Assembly (NCBI RefSeq): GCF_900111825.1
Contig: NZ_FOJM01000019.1
Coordinates: 1 to 64,000, forward strand
Length of the DNA stretch: 64,000 nt
From: Pedobacter suwonensis
GTDB taxonomy: Bacteria > Bacteroidota > Bacteroidia > Sphingobacteriales > Sphingobacteriaceae
Reading direction: 5' to 3'
Shown: positions 25,205 to 34,992 of the stretch, in pieces
Numbering within the stretch: the stretch's first letter is position 1
Layout of the letters: the number at the start of each line of letters is the position of its first letter
The notes under the pieces: model-generated
Database searches by the model: none
What the model was told of the DNA's origin: nothing
Seen by the model: only the letters and a program-made list of their open reading frames with translations
Position numbers and translations under genes: made by a program

Positions 25205-25856
25205 GCAGATTAAACAGATAGCCTTGGTTGATGATCATGTATTATTTAGAAAAGGATTGGCGGCATTGATCAGCTATTTTCAAGGCTATAATATCTTATT
25301 TGAGGCCGCCAACGGCCAGGATTTTATCAGACAGTTAGAAATATATGGTGTACCAAACATTGCGTTGTTAGATATCAATATGCCTGAAATGGATGGCTAC
25401 AGCACGGCTTCATGGTTGCAAAGAAATCATCCCGAGGTAAATATACTTGCGTTAAGTACAATGGATGCCGAAACGGCCATCATTAAGATGATTACCAACG
25501 GTGCTAAAGGTTATGTGCTGAAAGATGCTGAACCTGAAGAACTTAAAATGGCTTTTGATGAGGTATTAAGCAAAGGCTACTTTTACAATGATCTGGTTAC
25601 CCGAAAGGTCATGCAATCATTGAGCGCTTTGTCACCTGGTTCAAAGCTATCTGGTTTTGTAAAATTAACTGAACGAGAGATGGAATTTTTAAAATACACC
25701 TGTACTGAAAAGACTTATAATGAAATTGCAGCCGAGATGTTTGTGAGTCCGCGTACCATTGATGGGTATAGGAATTCACTTTGTGAAAAACTACAGCTCA
25801 AAAGCCGTACAGGATTGGCTTTGTATGCGGTAAAGCATGGAATAGTTAAAATTTAG
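25197..25856 (+). CDS. response regulator, NarL/FixJ family
   Basis: A 219-residue regulator: receiver domain with DD at 12-13, phospho-acceptor D59 (LLDINMPEMDG) and K near 109 (GYVLKDAE), followed by a LuxR-type helix-turn-helix (LTEREMEFLKYTCTEKTYNEIAAEMFVSPRTIDGYR). It is the cognate partner of the kinase just upstream by overlap and family. Targets are unknown; the large secreted-protein gene 145 bases downstream is a possible one. Confidence 0.93.
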   Translation: MSEQIKQIALVDDHVLFRKGLAALISYFQGYNILFEAANGQDFIRQLEIYGVPNIALLDINMPEMDGYSTASWLQRNHPEVNILALSTMDAETAIIKMITNGAKGYVLKDAEPEELKMAFDEVLSKGYFYNDLVTRKVMQSLSALSPGSKLSGFVKLTEREMEFLKYTCTEKTYNEIAAEMFVSPRTIDGYRNSLCEKLQLKSRTGLALYAVKHGIVKI

Positions 25857-26001
25857 AAAGAGTGATATGTTGCATAGTAAAGCAAAACAATTTAAATATT
25901 TGTGTGCTAATTATCTTCACCAATTATAGCAATCAAGTTTACCAATTTGGATTTATTTGAATAATTAAAATAAAAAGCTGATTTTTAAGCATACTAATAT
26001 T

Positions 26002-28416
26002 ATGCTTTTAAAACATCGGCTGGTTACTTTTTTATTTGTTTTCCTTTGTGTATCAGTAAAGGCACAAAATCATCAACTCGATAGTGTGGCTACAAACCTG
26101 AATAGTTATGGTTTGAGTAATCTCCAATCTAGCCTGTTTGTACATTTTGATAAAAACATTTATACCAATAGTGAACAGGTTTGGTTTACGGGTTATTTGT
26201 TAAAATCAGTGCTACCTCTTGATAACCATCATACACTTTACATTTCTTTACTAAATAGCATAGACAGTACTGTTGTATTACAGGAAAGATTTCTGATACA
26301 GGATGGACTTTCATTTGGGAGCTTTAATTTGCCTGATTCACTTTTAAGCGGATCTTATAACTTTGTCGTTAATACAAATATTCAGGCTAATGGAAAGATT
26401 GAAGCTATGTTTATACAGCCTGTATCCATCATATCTAATACAGTAAATATGATGGTTCCGCATTTTAGTTTAATAAAGAAGGGCATTTATGCATCTGCAG
26501 AAAGTGTGCTTCTTAAAGTGTTGACCAGTGACCATCATTTTGTTGAAAATGCAGAAATTGGTTACGCTTTCGGAAAGTCAAAAGTGATATCACATGGTCA
26601 TATAAAAACCAATAACATAGGCGAGGCAGTTATTCCTTATCCAACTGTAAAGATAGATAGCACCAATAATATATTATCTGTATCTATCAAAAAGAATAAA
26701 GATAAAAGGCATATTAAATATGATCTACCATCGCCTGAGATTAGCAGATATAAGGTTAACTTTTACCCCGAGGGTGGGTATCTTGTTAACGGATTGCCTA
26801 GTAGGGTAGGGTACGAAGTTCGGGATTCAAAAAATGCTCCCGTGCAGATCAAGGCTTACTTATTCGAAAATGACCTACCCGTTGACAGCTTTTCTACAGA
26901 TTTTTCCGGACTAGGCATATTTAGCATTTTGCCTAAGGTTGGATATAGATATTCCATTAGATTGATTTCATCAAATGGCCAAAATCAGTATGAACTTCCC
27001 AATATTCTTAATCGAGGTTTGGTAATGACAGCCGCTGATGCGGTAGTAGATCGTGATCTCAGGATAAGCTTACTTGCAAATCACGACACAAAGATTTATG
27101 CCGTAATCCACAACGGTAATGAAATATCTCTGCAAAGCGAGCTCGGGCTTAGCGGTGGACTTATTCAGAAACTACGATTTAATCTTGATTCTGTGAAACC
27201 CGGCTTAAACAAAATTACGATTTTAGATGCCGAATTTAAGCCCTTGGCTGAGCGTCTCTTTTTTGCGCATCATGATCAATTGGTTAGTCTCAATTTGAAA
27301 ACAGATAAGAGTTTTTATGAAAAAAGAGATAGCGTAAAACTAACGCTCGACTATCATAGAAAAGGATTAGATAGTATAAATGGATTTGTATCCATTTCAT
27401 GCGCACAGTCGAATCGCTTTTCCAGTGTAAATAATAAAAATATTGTCGATTATGTATATCTGGAAAAGGAGTTAGCTACGTTGCCTTATGATTTTTCTTC
27501 TGTAAAAATCAAAGACAAAGCCTATTTAAATAAGGTTTTTTTAATAAAGGGATGGCGTGGCTACCAATGGCAACAGACACCAATCAACGACTCAATTGTT
27601 TTCTCAAGTAGTGAAGTTAAAGGTTGGGTGTCAAAAGGAAAAAGTACGATTAAATCACCAATGGAATTACATACCATTGCCAAAAACAATATCAATTCCT
27701 TTAGTACCGATAGCAGCGGAAAGTTTACCATTCCGTTTTCAAATCTCATTATCGATGATAAAAGTGATGTTTGGCTAAGCATGAATGCCCGAAACCCCGC
27801 AATATTTTCGATAAAGATTGATGATCCACTAACGCAGATCAAAACCCAGTTGCAACAGACTTCTTTCGGAAATCCAGACAAACCTGTTTCGGGGATGATA
27901 CAAGATGCAGCGATAAATATATCTGCGGGAATAAATTTGAAAGAGGTTATTATTGCAAAGAAAAAAGACAATTTCAACACGGGAGTTTTTTCCAATCAAC
28001 CCAGAGTGAACCGTTGTGGCGACTACGTATGCGAGTCTAATATTTTAAATTGCGTTAATCATGCCGGAGATTCTCGGAACAGACCAGCAAAACCTAACGG
28101 TAGATATCGTGATCAGGATGGTAATCTGGTTACCTATTTTGGTTGCCAAATAAAGGAGGTGGATGCCAATATTTCTATCATAAAGGGTATTCAAATGCCA
28201 AAAAAGTTTTATAAATACGATGTCTCAAATATGGATGAACCCATAAATGCAACAACTATTTATTGGAACCAGCAAGTAACATTGAGCAGTACAGGTAAAA
28301 CATCTGTGTGCTTTAACACAGGTGATTTAACCGGGGCATTTAAAATTGTTGTACAGGGCGTGACCGATGGGGGCGTGGTATATGGGGAGCAAGAGATTTT
28401 GGTGAAGAGTAAATAA
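26002..28416 (+). CDS. large secreted protein with MG2-like domain
   Basis: An 804-residue protein with a signal peptide (MLLKHRLVTFLFVFLCVSVKA) and an N-terminal segment LFVHFDKNIYTNSEQVWFTG, which matches the MG2 macroglobulin-like motif found in many Bacteroidota exported proteins. The remainder looks beta-rich. Near residues 665-720 is a cysteine-containing stretch (NRCGDYVCESNILNC). It lacks a bait region, thioester or TonB plug that I can see, so it is not a complete alpha-2-macroglobulin or receptor. It probably resides in the periplasm or at the surface; function unknown. A strong terminator follows. Confidence 0.7.
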   Translation: MLLKHRLVTFLFVFLCVSVKAQNHQLDSVATNLNSYGLSNLQSSLFVHFDKNIYTNSEQVWFTGYLLKSVLPLDNHHTLYISLLNSIDSTVVLQERFLIQDGLSFGSFNLPDSLLSGSYNFVVNTNIQANGKIEAMFIQPVSIISNTVNMMVPHFSLIKKGIYASAESVLLKVLTSDHHFVENAEIGYAFGKSKVISHGHIKTNNIGEAVIPYPTVKIDSTNNILSVSIKKNKDKRHIKYDLPSPEISRYKVNFYPEGGYLVNGLPSRVGYEVRDSKNAPVQIKAYLFENDLPVDSFSTDFSGLGIFSILPKVGYRYSIRLISSNGQNQYELPNILNRGLVMTAADAVVDRDLRISLLANHDTKIYAVIHNGNEISLQSELGLSGGLIQKLRFNLDSVKPGLNKITILDAEFKPLAERLFFAHHDQLVSLNLKTDKSFYEKRDSVKLTLDYHRKGLDSINGFVSISCAQSNRFSSVNNKNIVDYVYLEKELATLPYDFSSVKIKDKAYLNKVFLIKGWRGYQWQQTPINDSIVFSSSEVKGWVSKGKSTIKSPMELHTIAKNNINSFSTDSSGKFTIPFSNLIIDDKSDVWLSMNARNPAIFSIKIDDPLTQIKTQLQQTSFGNPDKPVSGMIQDAAINISAGINLKEVIIAKKKDNFNTGVFSNQPRVNRCGDYVCESNILNCVNHAGDSRNRPAKPNGRYRDQDGNLVTYFGCQIKEVDANISIIKGIQMPKKFYKYDVSNMDEPINATTIYWNQQVTLSSTGKTSVCFNTGDLTGAFKIVVQGVTDGGVVYGEQEILVKSK

Positions 28417-28450
28417 AAACGGCTTCAGTTTTTAAGCTGAAGCCGTTTTT
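28416..28450. terminator. bidirectional terminator
   Basis: Arms AAAACGGCTTCAG (28416-28428) and CTGAAGCCGTTTT (28437-28449) with an eight-base loop and T-runs in both directions. It sits between the MG2-like gene (+) and the outer-membrane protein gene (-). Confidence 0.9.
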
Positions 28451-28467
28451 ATATGGTGTTGTTAAAC

Positions 28468-29997
28468 TTAAAACCTTACTCCAAAAGTCAGGAATACATT
28501 ATTTCTATTGCTTTTAACATCAGCAACCGGTTCGCTATAATCATCTAACAAGTAAGGGCTTGAGTTGAAGTTTGTTTTATAGTTCTGGTATGCAAGATCG
28601 AAATAATAATTATCTATACGGTAACCTAATCCACCCGTGTAGTATTGGGCTTGATAAAATTTATTATCGCCACCTTTAATGCCATTTCCATTTACACCGT
28701 AACCTGCACGTAAACTGAATTCGTTGGTAACTTTTACTTCAGCACCCACTCTATAATTCACAGCTTCTTTATACGATGCTTTAATAAATGCATTATTATC
28801 GTTAATGGTTGCACGGTCAGATCCGTTCGCATCAGAGAAACGCATAGTAGAATAATCTACATAATCCACATCAGCTGATATTAAGGCAGTACCTGCAATA
28901 ACATAACTGATACCAGCTGAAGCTTTAAGTGGTGTACGTAAGTTATACGTGAATGCATAATATTGAGTTGGATTGTTAGATTTGGTTGGTCCGGTATTCG
29001 CATTTCCTGCAGTAGTAGCTTGCAAAGTCTCACTGGTATTATCTTCAATGTTCATCCAGGTTGGTGTCTGGAAATTTAAACCGATCCTTAATTCGCTAAC
29101 CGGTCTGAAAATAGCACCTAATTTAAGATTGAACCCACCGCCTTTTGTTTCCTGGTTCCTGAAATGGTTAAGGGTGTAATTTTCGTTCCCGTTATAGGTA
29201 GGAGGGGTGTCTCCGTCGTTATAGGAGTTAACAATACCTGACTCAGTAAATGCCGCGTCGCTGGTGTACCTTACATTAACAAAACTTGCTGTAGCGCCAA
29301 TGTATACCTTATTGCCAAAATTAAGTGCACCAGCCACGTTAAATTCTGAAGTCGAACCTAACCTCGATTCGTTCCAGTTCTGTTGGAAACTGGCATTATT
29401 ATAAGGCTCGGCAGAATATCGGTTCGGATAACTAGGGGTGTTTTTATTAATCAGGAAACTGTTGTAGGCATCACCAGCAATGCTGTTTGATACACCGAAA
29501 TTATTGGCCTGATCTACGTAAGAATCTCTGATGGAGCTATTGGTATTTACACCATTGTAATTGATGTTATTCAAAAAATCATTGTTTCGGGTATAGCTTA
29601 AGCCAAATACCGTACTTACTAAACCTTTATCTACAGCAGCTCCTTTCATTTTAGCTGCGGGGCTGTAAAAAACCACGCCAATATTATTCAGATTTATCTG
29701 GTTCTTGTTGGTTTTCGTGTTGTTTCCAAGATAAGCACTGTTATTAGAAACTGAATTAAATTCGGGTGTGATGCTAAATTCCGATTTGGTAAATAAGCCT
29801 AATCCGGCAGGGTTGGCATTAATAGAACCGATGTCGCCACCAACGCCGATTTGCGCGCCGCCCATTCCCTTAAAACGGGCAGAGCTACCATAATTGGTTT
29901 GAGAGAAACGGAATGCATCAGGTGCATAACTTTGGGCATATGTTGTTCCCATAGCAGCTACTGTAGCTACTAGAGAAGCCAGGATTATTTTTTTCAT
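28468..29997 (-). CDS. outer-membrane beta-barrel protein, FadL/OmpP1-like
   Basis: A 509-residue protein with a signal peptide (MKKIILASLVATVAAMGTTYA), an N-terminal hatch-like segment ending GMGGAQIGVGGDIGSINANPAG, and many amphipathic beta strands up to the terminal NNVFLTFGVRF, ending in phenylalanine as outer-membrane barrels do. The N-terminal GGA-G-AxxxNPAGL pattern is that of the FadL/TodX/OmpP1 family of hydrophobic-compound transporters. Substrate unknown. It is 21 bases downstream of the lipoprotein gene, so both are likely one operon. Confidence 0.85.
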   Translation of the reverse strand: MKKIILASLVATVAAMGTTYAQSYAPDAFRFSQTNYGSSARFKGMGGAQIGVGGDIGSINANPAGLGLFTKSEFSITPEFNSVSNNSAYLGNNTKTNKNQINLNNIGVVFYSPAAKMKGAAVDKGLVSTVFGLSYTRNNDFLNNINYNGVNTNSSIRDSYVDQANNFGVSNSIAGDAYNSFLINKNTPSYPNRYSAEPYNNASFQQNWNESRLGSTSEFNVAGALNFGNKVYIGATASFVNVRYTSDAAFTESGIVNSYNDGDTPPTYNGNENYTLNHFRNQETKGGGFNLKLGAIFRPVSELRIGLNFQTPTWMNIEDNTSETLQATTAGNANTGPTKSNNPTQYYAFTYNLRTPLKASAGISYVIAGTALISADVDYVDYSTMRFSDANGSDRATINDNNAFIKASYKEAVNYRVGAEVKVTNEFSLRAGYGVNGNGIKGGDNKFYQAQYYTGGLGYRIDNYYFDLAYQNYKTNFNSSPYLLDDYSEPVADVKSNRNNVFLTFGVRF

Positions 29998-30018
29998 TTG
30001 TGTGTTTAGATTTTATAA

Positions 30019-31026
30019 TTAACCTCTTCCAGCTCTTGATGGTCTTGAGCCACCACCGCCTCCACCACCAGTAGAGCCGCCACCGCCGCCGCCATATGAT
30101 GATGGTGGAGGAGAATAAGTTGGTCTGCTTTCGGTTCTTGCAGGAGGGGTATAACCTTCATTTCTGGTAGGTCTGCCGCTTTGTGAACCTTGTTGAGGTG
30201 AATAATTACTGTTTCTGGTTGGTCTGCCGCTTTGCATGCCGTCATTTTGGCTATAGCCACCCTGGTTTCTGGTAGGCCTACCGGCATTGTTGTTTGGTGC
30301 GTAAGATACGCCTCCGTTCTGATTCACGATACCACTTCTGCTTGGCCTGCCTAAGTTACCACCATTTCCGTTGCCATATCTAGGGGTACCTCTGTCATTA
30401 CTTCCTGGCCTTGGTCTGAAATTGTTGTTGGTATATACACCGCCGCCATAATATCCGCCGCCGATACCCCAGCCTCCGCCGTAGTATCCACCGCCCCAGC
30501 CAAAACGGTCATAATAGGAGTAAGGTCCCCAGGCGTTCCACGCCCAAGGGTTATTCCAGCCGTAACCATAGTTGCCATAATAGAAAGGGTTGTTCCAGAT
30601 ACTGCCCCAGCCCCAGCCGCCACCAAAGCCCCAGCCGCCTAAACCATAACCGCTGTTCCAGCCCAAACCAAAACCTAAATAGTTGGAAGGGCCATAACTG
30701 TTGCCATAATAGTAGTTATCGAAATAGGGGTCATAATACCCCTGAAAGCTGTATCCGTTATGAAAACGGTTGATCCTGGAAGCATAATCCATGTCGTAAT
30801 ATGGATTGCTTGTTCCATAATACTCATCATATTCTTCCTGTCCGTTGTTTTGATTCTGCGCCTGTTGATTTTGAGCAGGAAGAACAACTTCCACCTCTCT
30901 GGCTTTCGCTACAGAATTATAAACATCATCAACCGGCTTTGTTTGAGCCAATTTGGATGTTGAGCATGAGGCCACCATCCCTGCGGTGGCAATCATGACA
31001 ATGGGTAAAAATTTAATTGGTTTCAT
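30019..31026 (-). CDS. Gly/Tyr/Trp-rich low-complexity lipoprotein
   Basis: A 335-residue lipoprotein: signal peptide with lipobox MVASC (mature from about residue 21), then an acidic/Gln-rich stretch, then a long Tyr/Trp/Gly/Asn-rich region (about 85-205, for example GYGLGGWGFGGGWGWG) and a C-terminal half with at least four GRP(T/S)R motifs ending in polyglycine and SRPSRAGRG. Composition resembles prion-like or adhesive proteins; no fold or enzyme domain is recognised. It opens the operon with the FadL-like barrel, so it may be an outer-membrane partner. Overlapping frames on the same strand are shadows of this repetitive sequence. Confidence 0.75.
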   Translation of the reverse strand: MKPIKFLPIVMIATAGMVASCSTSKLAQTKPVDDVYNSVAKAREVEVVLPAQNQQAQNQNNGQEEYDEYYGTSNPYYDMDYASRINRFHNGYSFQGYYDPYFDNYYYGNSYGPSNYLGFGLGWNSGYGLGGWGFGGGWGWGSIWNNPFYYGNYGYGWNNPWAWNAWGPYSYYDRFGWGGGYYGGGWGIGGGYYGGGVYTNNNFRPRPGSNDRGTPRYGNGNGGNLGRPSRSGIVNQNGGVSYAPNNNAGRPTRNQGGYSQNDGMQSGRPTRNSNYSPQQGSQSGRPTRNEGYTPPARTESRPTYSPPPSSYGGGGGGSTGGGGGGGSRPSRAGRG

Positions 31027-31072
31027 TGTGTTTATATTTAGTTGTGTGCGTTTACTTATTTAATAAACAAAT

Positions 31073-31080
31073 CAAAAGTA
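31073..31080 (-). promoter_or_regulatory. candidate -7 promoter element for the lipoprotein operon
   Basis: On the minus strand the sequence TACTTTTG is a perfect TAnnTTTG match, 46 bases before the lipoprotein ATG. No clear TTG is found at the -33 distance, so confidence is moderate. Confidence 0.4.
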
Positions 31081-31163
31081 AAGAATTATTGCCTATTTTT
31101 TTGGTCGAAAAACAGCTGTAAAATATTTGAGGTTGTTGTTAATCGTTTGTAGGCATAAATTTA

Positions 31164-31171
31164 TAAATTTG
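31164..31171 (+). promoter_or_regulatory. candidate -7 promoter element for proS
   Basis: TAAATTTG matches TAnnTTTG exactly, 50 bases before the proS ATG. A TTG at 31136-31138 lies 25 bases upstream, slightly beyond the usual spacing. Confidence 0.45.
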
Positions 31172-31221
31172 CCATTAATTTTACACATTTTAACGTACAA
31201 ATTACGTTCCAAATACATAAG

Positions 31222-32694
31222 ATGAGCAAAGAAATTACAAGTAGAGAAACAGATTATTCCCAGTGGTATAATGATATCGTATTGAAAGCCGACCTTGCAG
31301 AGCATTCTGCGGTGCGTGGCTGCATGGTTATAAAGCCCAATGGCTACGCCATATGGGAAAAAATGCAGGCCATACTCGATAAGATGTTTAAAGATACCGG
31401 GCATCAGAATGCTTATTTTCCATTATTCATCCCAAAGTCATTTTTTTCAAAGGAAGCCTCTCACGTAGAGGGATTTGCGACAGAATGTGCTGTTGTCACA
31501 CATTACCGGCTTAAAAATGACGGTAATGGCAATATCGTTGTAGACGAAACTGCCAAATTGGAAGAAGAATTAATCGTCAGGCCAACTTCAGAAACCATTA
31601 TCTGGAATACCTATAAGGGGTGGATCCAATCATACCGCGACTTACCCATACTCATTAACCAATGGGCCAATGTAGTAAGGTGGGAGATGCGTACAAGGCT
31701 GTTTCTGCGTACGGCTGAATTTTTATGGCAAGAAGGACATACAGCCCACGCCACTGCAGAAGAGGCGATTGAAGAAACCGAACGTATGTTGCATATCTAT
31801 GCCGATTTTGCAGAAAACTGGTTAGCCGTTCCGGTAATCAGGGGACGTAAATCGCCGAATGAGCGTTTTGCCGGTGCGCTCGATACCTATTGCATTGAAG
31901 CACTGATGCAGGATGGTAAAGCGCTGCAGGCGGGTACTTCTCACTTTTTAGGACAGAATTTTGCAAAAGCTTTTGACGTTAAATTTACGGGTAAAGATGG
32001 AAAATTAGACCATGTATGGGCTACATCATGGGGCGTTTCTACCCGTTTAATGGGGGCATTGATTATGGCACACAGTGATGATTCAGGCCTGGTTATTCCA
32101 CCGAAACTGGCACCGGTACAGGTAGTTATTGTTCCCATTTACAAAAATGATGAAGATCTGGCCAAAATCTCAGCATACGTTAACGAATTAAGCTTGCGTT
32201 TAAAAGGTATGGGCATTTCGGTTAAATATGACGACCGTGATACCCAACGCCCGGGCTTTAAATTTGCAGATTACGAAATGAAAGGCGTGCCGGTGCGCAT
32301 CGCGATTGGCGGCCGTGACCTGGAAAATAAAACGGTAGAAATTGCCCGCAGAGATACCAAAGTTAAACAAACAGTACCGCAGGAAGGCCTGGATATCTAC
32401 GTAGCCAAATTATTGGAAGATATTCAGCAGAGTATGTTCAACAAGGCATTGGCTTATCGCGATGAACACATCACCGAAGCGAACAGCTACGAAGAGTTTC
32501 AGGAACTGCTGGATACCAAAGCCGGTTTTATTTCGGCACATTGGGACGGAACGCCGGAAACGGAACAAAAAATTAAGGAAGAAACTAAAGCAACTATACG
32601 TTGTATTCCGTTAAATAATAAACTGGAAGATGGCGTTTGTATTTATTCAGGAAAGCCGTCTACCCAAAGGGTATTGTTTGCAAGAGCATATTAG
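31222..32694 (+). CDS. proS: prolyl-tRNA synthetase (short, archaeal/eukaryotic-like type)
   Basis: A 490-residue class II synthetase that lacks the large insertion of the E. coli-type enzyme. Motif 2 region is WANVVRWEMRTRLFLRTAEFLWQEGHTAHAT, and motif 3 lies near GTSWGVSTRLMGALIMAHSDD in the reading AT-SWGVSTRLMG. The C-terminal half has the anticodon-binding domain (LAPVQVVIVPIY) and an end KPSTQRVLFARAY with a terminal tyrosine typical of this ProRS type. It charges tRNA-Pro in the cytoplasm. It is followed by an inverted repeat and the transsulfuration gene. Confidence 0.96.
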   Translation: MSKEITSRETDYSQWYNDIVLKADLAEHSAVRGCMVIKPNGYAIWEKMQAILDKMFKDTGHQNAYFPLFIPKSFFSKEASHVEGFATECAVVTHYRLKNDGNGNIVVDETAKLEEELIVRPTSETIIWNTYKGWIQSYRDLPILINQWANVVRWEMRTRLFLRTAEFLWQEGHTAHATAEEAIEETERMLHIYADFAENWLAVPVIRGRKSPNERFAGALDTYCIEALMQDGKALQAGTSHFLGQNFAKAFDVKFTGKDGKLDHVWATSWGVSTRLMGALIMAHSDDSGLVIPPKLAPVQVVIVPIYKNDEDLAKISAYVNELSLRLKGMGISVKYDDRDTQRPGFKFADYEMKGVPVRIAIGGRDLENKTVEIARRDTKVKQTVPQEGLDIYVAKLLEDIQQSMFNKALAYRDEHITEANSYEEFQELLDTKAGFISAHWDGTPETEQKIKEETKATIRCIPLNNKLEDGVCIYSGKPSTQRVLFARAY

Positions 32695-32705
32695 GTAGAT
32701 TTTAA

Positions 32706-32751
32706 ATGTGATATATAAGATTTGAGAGAAAACAAATCTTATATCTCACAT
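32706..32751. repeat. long hairpin between proS and the transsulfuration gene
   Basis: Two 19-base arms (32706-32724 and 32733-32751), complementary except one position, with an 8-base loop; the arm ends read ATGTG and CACAT. It may end or process the proS transcript, but lacks a T-run. The following bases (about 32758-32780) are simple CAAATCT repeats. Confidence 0.5.
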
Positions 32752-32790
32752 CTATTGTCTCAAATCTCAAATCTCAAAACTAGAAAAAAA

Positions 32791-33930
32791 ATGAAATTCG
32801 CAACTAAAGCCATACATGCCGGGCAAGAGCCTGATCCAACTACTGGTGCCGTAATGACACCCATATATCAAACCTCCACCTATTGGCAAAAATCTCCCGG
32901 AGATAACAAGGGCTACGAGTATTCAAGGGGAACAAACCCTACCCGTAAGGCTTTGGAAGATTGTTTGGCTGCATTAGAGAATGCCAAATATGGCTTAGCC
33001 TTTTCCAGCGGGATGGGCGCAACTGATGCGGTATTAAAATTATTGCAACCAGGGGATGAAGTGATTACCGGAAATGATCTTTATGGTGGCTCATACCGTA
33101 TTTTCACTAAAATATATAGCAAATATGGCATCAAATTCCATTTTCTGGATCTTTCCAGACCAGAAAATATGTTGCCTTATATCAACGATAAAACAAAGCT
33201 GGTTTGGATAGAAACACCCACCAATCCCACCATGCAGATTATTGATATTGAAGGGGTAGCAAAAATTACCAAGGAGAAAAACCTTATATTAACTGTTGAC
33301 AATACCTTTGCATCGCCATACCTGCAAAACCCCATCGATCTCGGTGCCGACATTGTGATGCATTCGGTAACCAAATATATTGGTGGCCACTCTGATGTGG
33401 TAATGGGGGCTTTGGTAACCAATAATGAGCAATTGTATAAAGAGCTGTGGTTTATTTACAATGCCTGTGGCGCAACACCGGGTCCGCAAGATGCCTTTTT
33501 GGTTTTAAGGGGCATTAAAACGCTTCATCTCCGGATGAAGGCACATTGCGAAAACGGGGAGCGTATTGCACATTATCTAAAAACACATCCAAAGGTTGAT
33601 AAAATCTATTGGCCGGGTTTCGAAGATCATCCTAACCATGCGGTGGCTAAAAAACAGATGCGGGGCTTTGGAGGCATGATTTCGATTACGTTGAAAAATG
33701 CTGATCTGGAAGAAACCTTCCGGATTTCATCTAACTTTAAGGTGTTTACACTTGCTGAATCTTTAGGCGGGGTAGAATCTTTAATCAATCACCCGGCTAC
33801 CATGACGCATGGTTCCATTCCAAAAGAAGAAAGGGAGAAAGTTGGCGTAACAGATAATCTACTGCGTTTAAGCGTGGGGGTAGAAGATATTGATGATCTT
33901 TTGGAAGATCTGGAACGCGCGTTGGCTTAA
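32791..33930 (+). CDS. transsulfuration PLP enzyme (cystathionine gamma-synthase/lyase family)
   Basis: Start at 32791 (MKFATKAIHAGQEPD) gives 379 residues; the longer frame runs into simple repeat. Family motifs: YEYSRGTNPTR, GLAFSSGMGAT, DNTFASPYLQNP, and HSVTKYIGGHSD with the PLP lysine K195, then SLGGVESLINHPATMTH near the C terminus. Members either join or split cystathionine in methionine/cysteine metabolism. Motifs do not separate synthase from lyase with confidence here. It has no operon partner other than possibly proS. Confidence 0.9.
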   Translation: MKFATKAIHAGQEPDPTTGAVMTPIYQTSTYWQKSPGDNKGYEYSRGTNPTRKALEDCLAALENAKYGLAFSSGMGATDAVLKLLQPGDEVITGNDLYGGSYRIFTKIYSKYGIKFHFLDLSRPENMLPYINDKTKLVWIETPTNPTMQIIDIEGVAKITKEKNLILTVDNTFASPYLQNPIDLGADIVMHSVTKYIGGHSDVVMGALVTNNEQLYKELWFIYNACGATPGPQDAFLVLRGIKTLHLRMKAHCENGERIAHYLKTHPKVDKIYWPGFEDHPNHAVAKKQMRGFGGMISITLKNADLEETFRISSNFKVFTLAESLGGVESLINHPATMTHGSIPKEEREKVGVTDNLLRLSVGVEDIDDLLEDLERALA

Positions 33931-34146
33931 AATTCTATCGGGCATTATGGTTATCATTTGCCCGGTTTTTTTATTTTCTGTAAAGCAGCTGCCGTGCTAA
34001 GGTTTTGTTCGTAAGGCTTTACACTACATCTTTTTTGCCGAAGTGGCGGCTTTATCAAAATCTCCAAAACAAAAAAGGATACCGTTTCAATCCGGTTTAG
34101 GTAGCTGCTGATGTGCTGCTGTTTTCGTAAAAAAATAATTACCCAT

Positions 34147-34992
34147 ATGCAATTTCTGGAGCTAAAGAATTTTCTTGACCGTAAAGCCGAGCAGTACAAT
34201 CATCCTGATTTTATCGCAAACGATCCGGTTTGCATTCCGCATCTTTTTGATAAAAAACAGGATATCGAAATTGCTGGTTTTTTTGCTGCGGTTCTGGCCT
34301 GGGGTCAACGGAAAACCATCATCAGTAAATGCCGCGATCTGCTTAACCGGATGGACAATGCCCCATATGATTTTGTGCTGAACCATAACGACAATGATTT
34401 AAAACGGCTGCTTCACTTTAAGCACCGTACCTTTAACGATACCGATCTTCTTTATTTTATTTCGTTCTTCAGCATGCATTACAGGCGGTTTGATAGTTTG
34501 GAACAGGCTTTTCTGCCTAAACAGGATGTATTTCCTGACGCCTGTATCAAGGTAGCTGAAGTGGTAACCTATGCCGCTCCCGAGGTTTGTTTAGCCGGGC
34601 AGCTCCAGGTTTCCATTGAACAAAGCCTCAATTATTTCAGGCAGTATTTTTTTTCGCTTGATGATTTTCCGCACCGTACCAAAAAGCATATCTCTTCACC
34701 ACAGCAAAAATCAACCTGCAAACGTTTAAATATGTTTTTAAGGTGGATGGTCAGGGCCGATCATAACGGTGTTGATTTCGGGATTTGGGACAGGCTGAAG
34801 CCTAAAGATCTGATTTGCCCTTGCGATGTGCATGTAGACAGGGTAGGGCGGTTGTTAGGTCTCATTAACCGAAAGCAAACCGATTGGTTAACAGCGGTAG
34901 AGTTAACTGCCCGGTTAAAGGAATTCGACCCCCTAGATCCGGTGAAGTACGACTTTGCACTATTTGGTCTTGGGGTAGAGAAAACGTTTTAA
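34147..34992 (+). CDS. TIGR02757 family protein
   Basis: Start at 34147 (MQFLELKNFLDRKAEQ) gives 281 residues; the longer frame begins with an unlikely MCCCFRKK. The sequence has the TIGR02757 phrases DPVCIPHLF, AAVLAWGQRKTI, KHRTFNDTDLLYF, and in the C terminus CKRLNMFLRWMVR, LICPCDVHVDR. This is a conserved protein common in Bacteroidota, without established function; the C-terminal region resembles helix-hairpin-helix DNA-repair folds (for example HVDRVGRLLGL, LTARLKEFDPLDPVKYD). Cytoplasmic, single gene. Confidence 0.85.
   Translation: MQFLELKNFLDRKAEQYNHPDFIANDPVCIPHLFDKKQDIEIAGFFAAVLAWGQRKTIISKCRDLLNRMDNAPYDFVLNHNDNDLKRLLHFKHRTFNDTDLLYFISFFSMHYRRFDSLEQAFLPKQDVFPDACIKVAEVVTYAAPEVCLAGQLQVSIEQSLNYFRQYFFSLDDFPHRTKKHISSPQQKSTCKRLNMFLRWMVRADHNGVDFGIWDRLKPKDLICPCDVHVDRVGRLLGLINRKQTDWLTAVELTARLKEFDPLDPVKYDFALFGLGVEKTF

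Noticed and set aside
30006..30626. Two long open frames overlapping the Gly/Tyr-rich lipoprotein on the same strand
   Set aside because: They arise from repetitive codons of the lipoprotein gene and lack signal peptide or family motifs.
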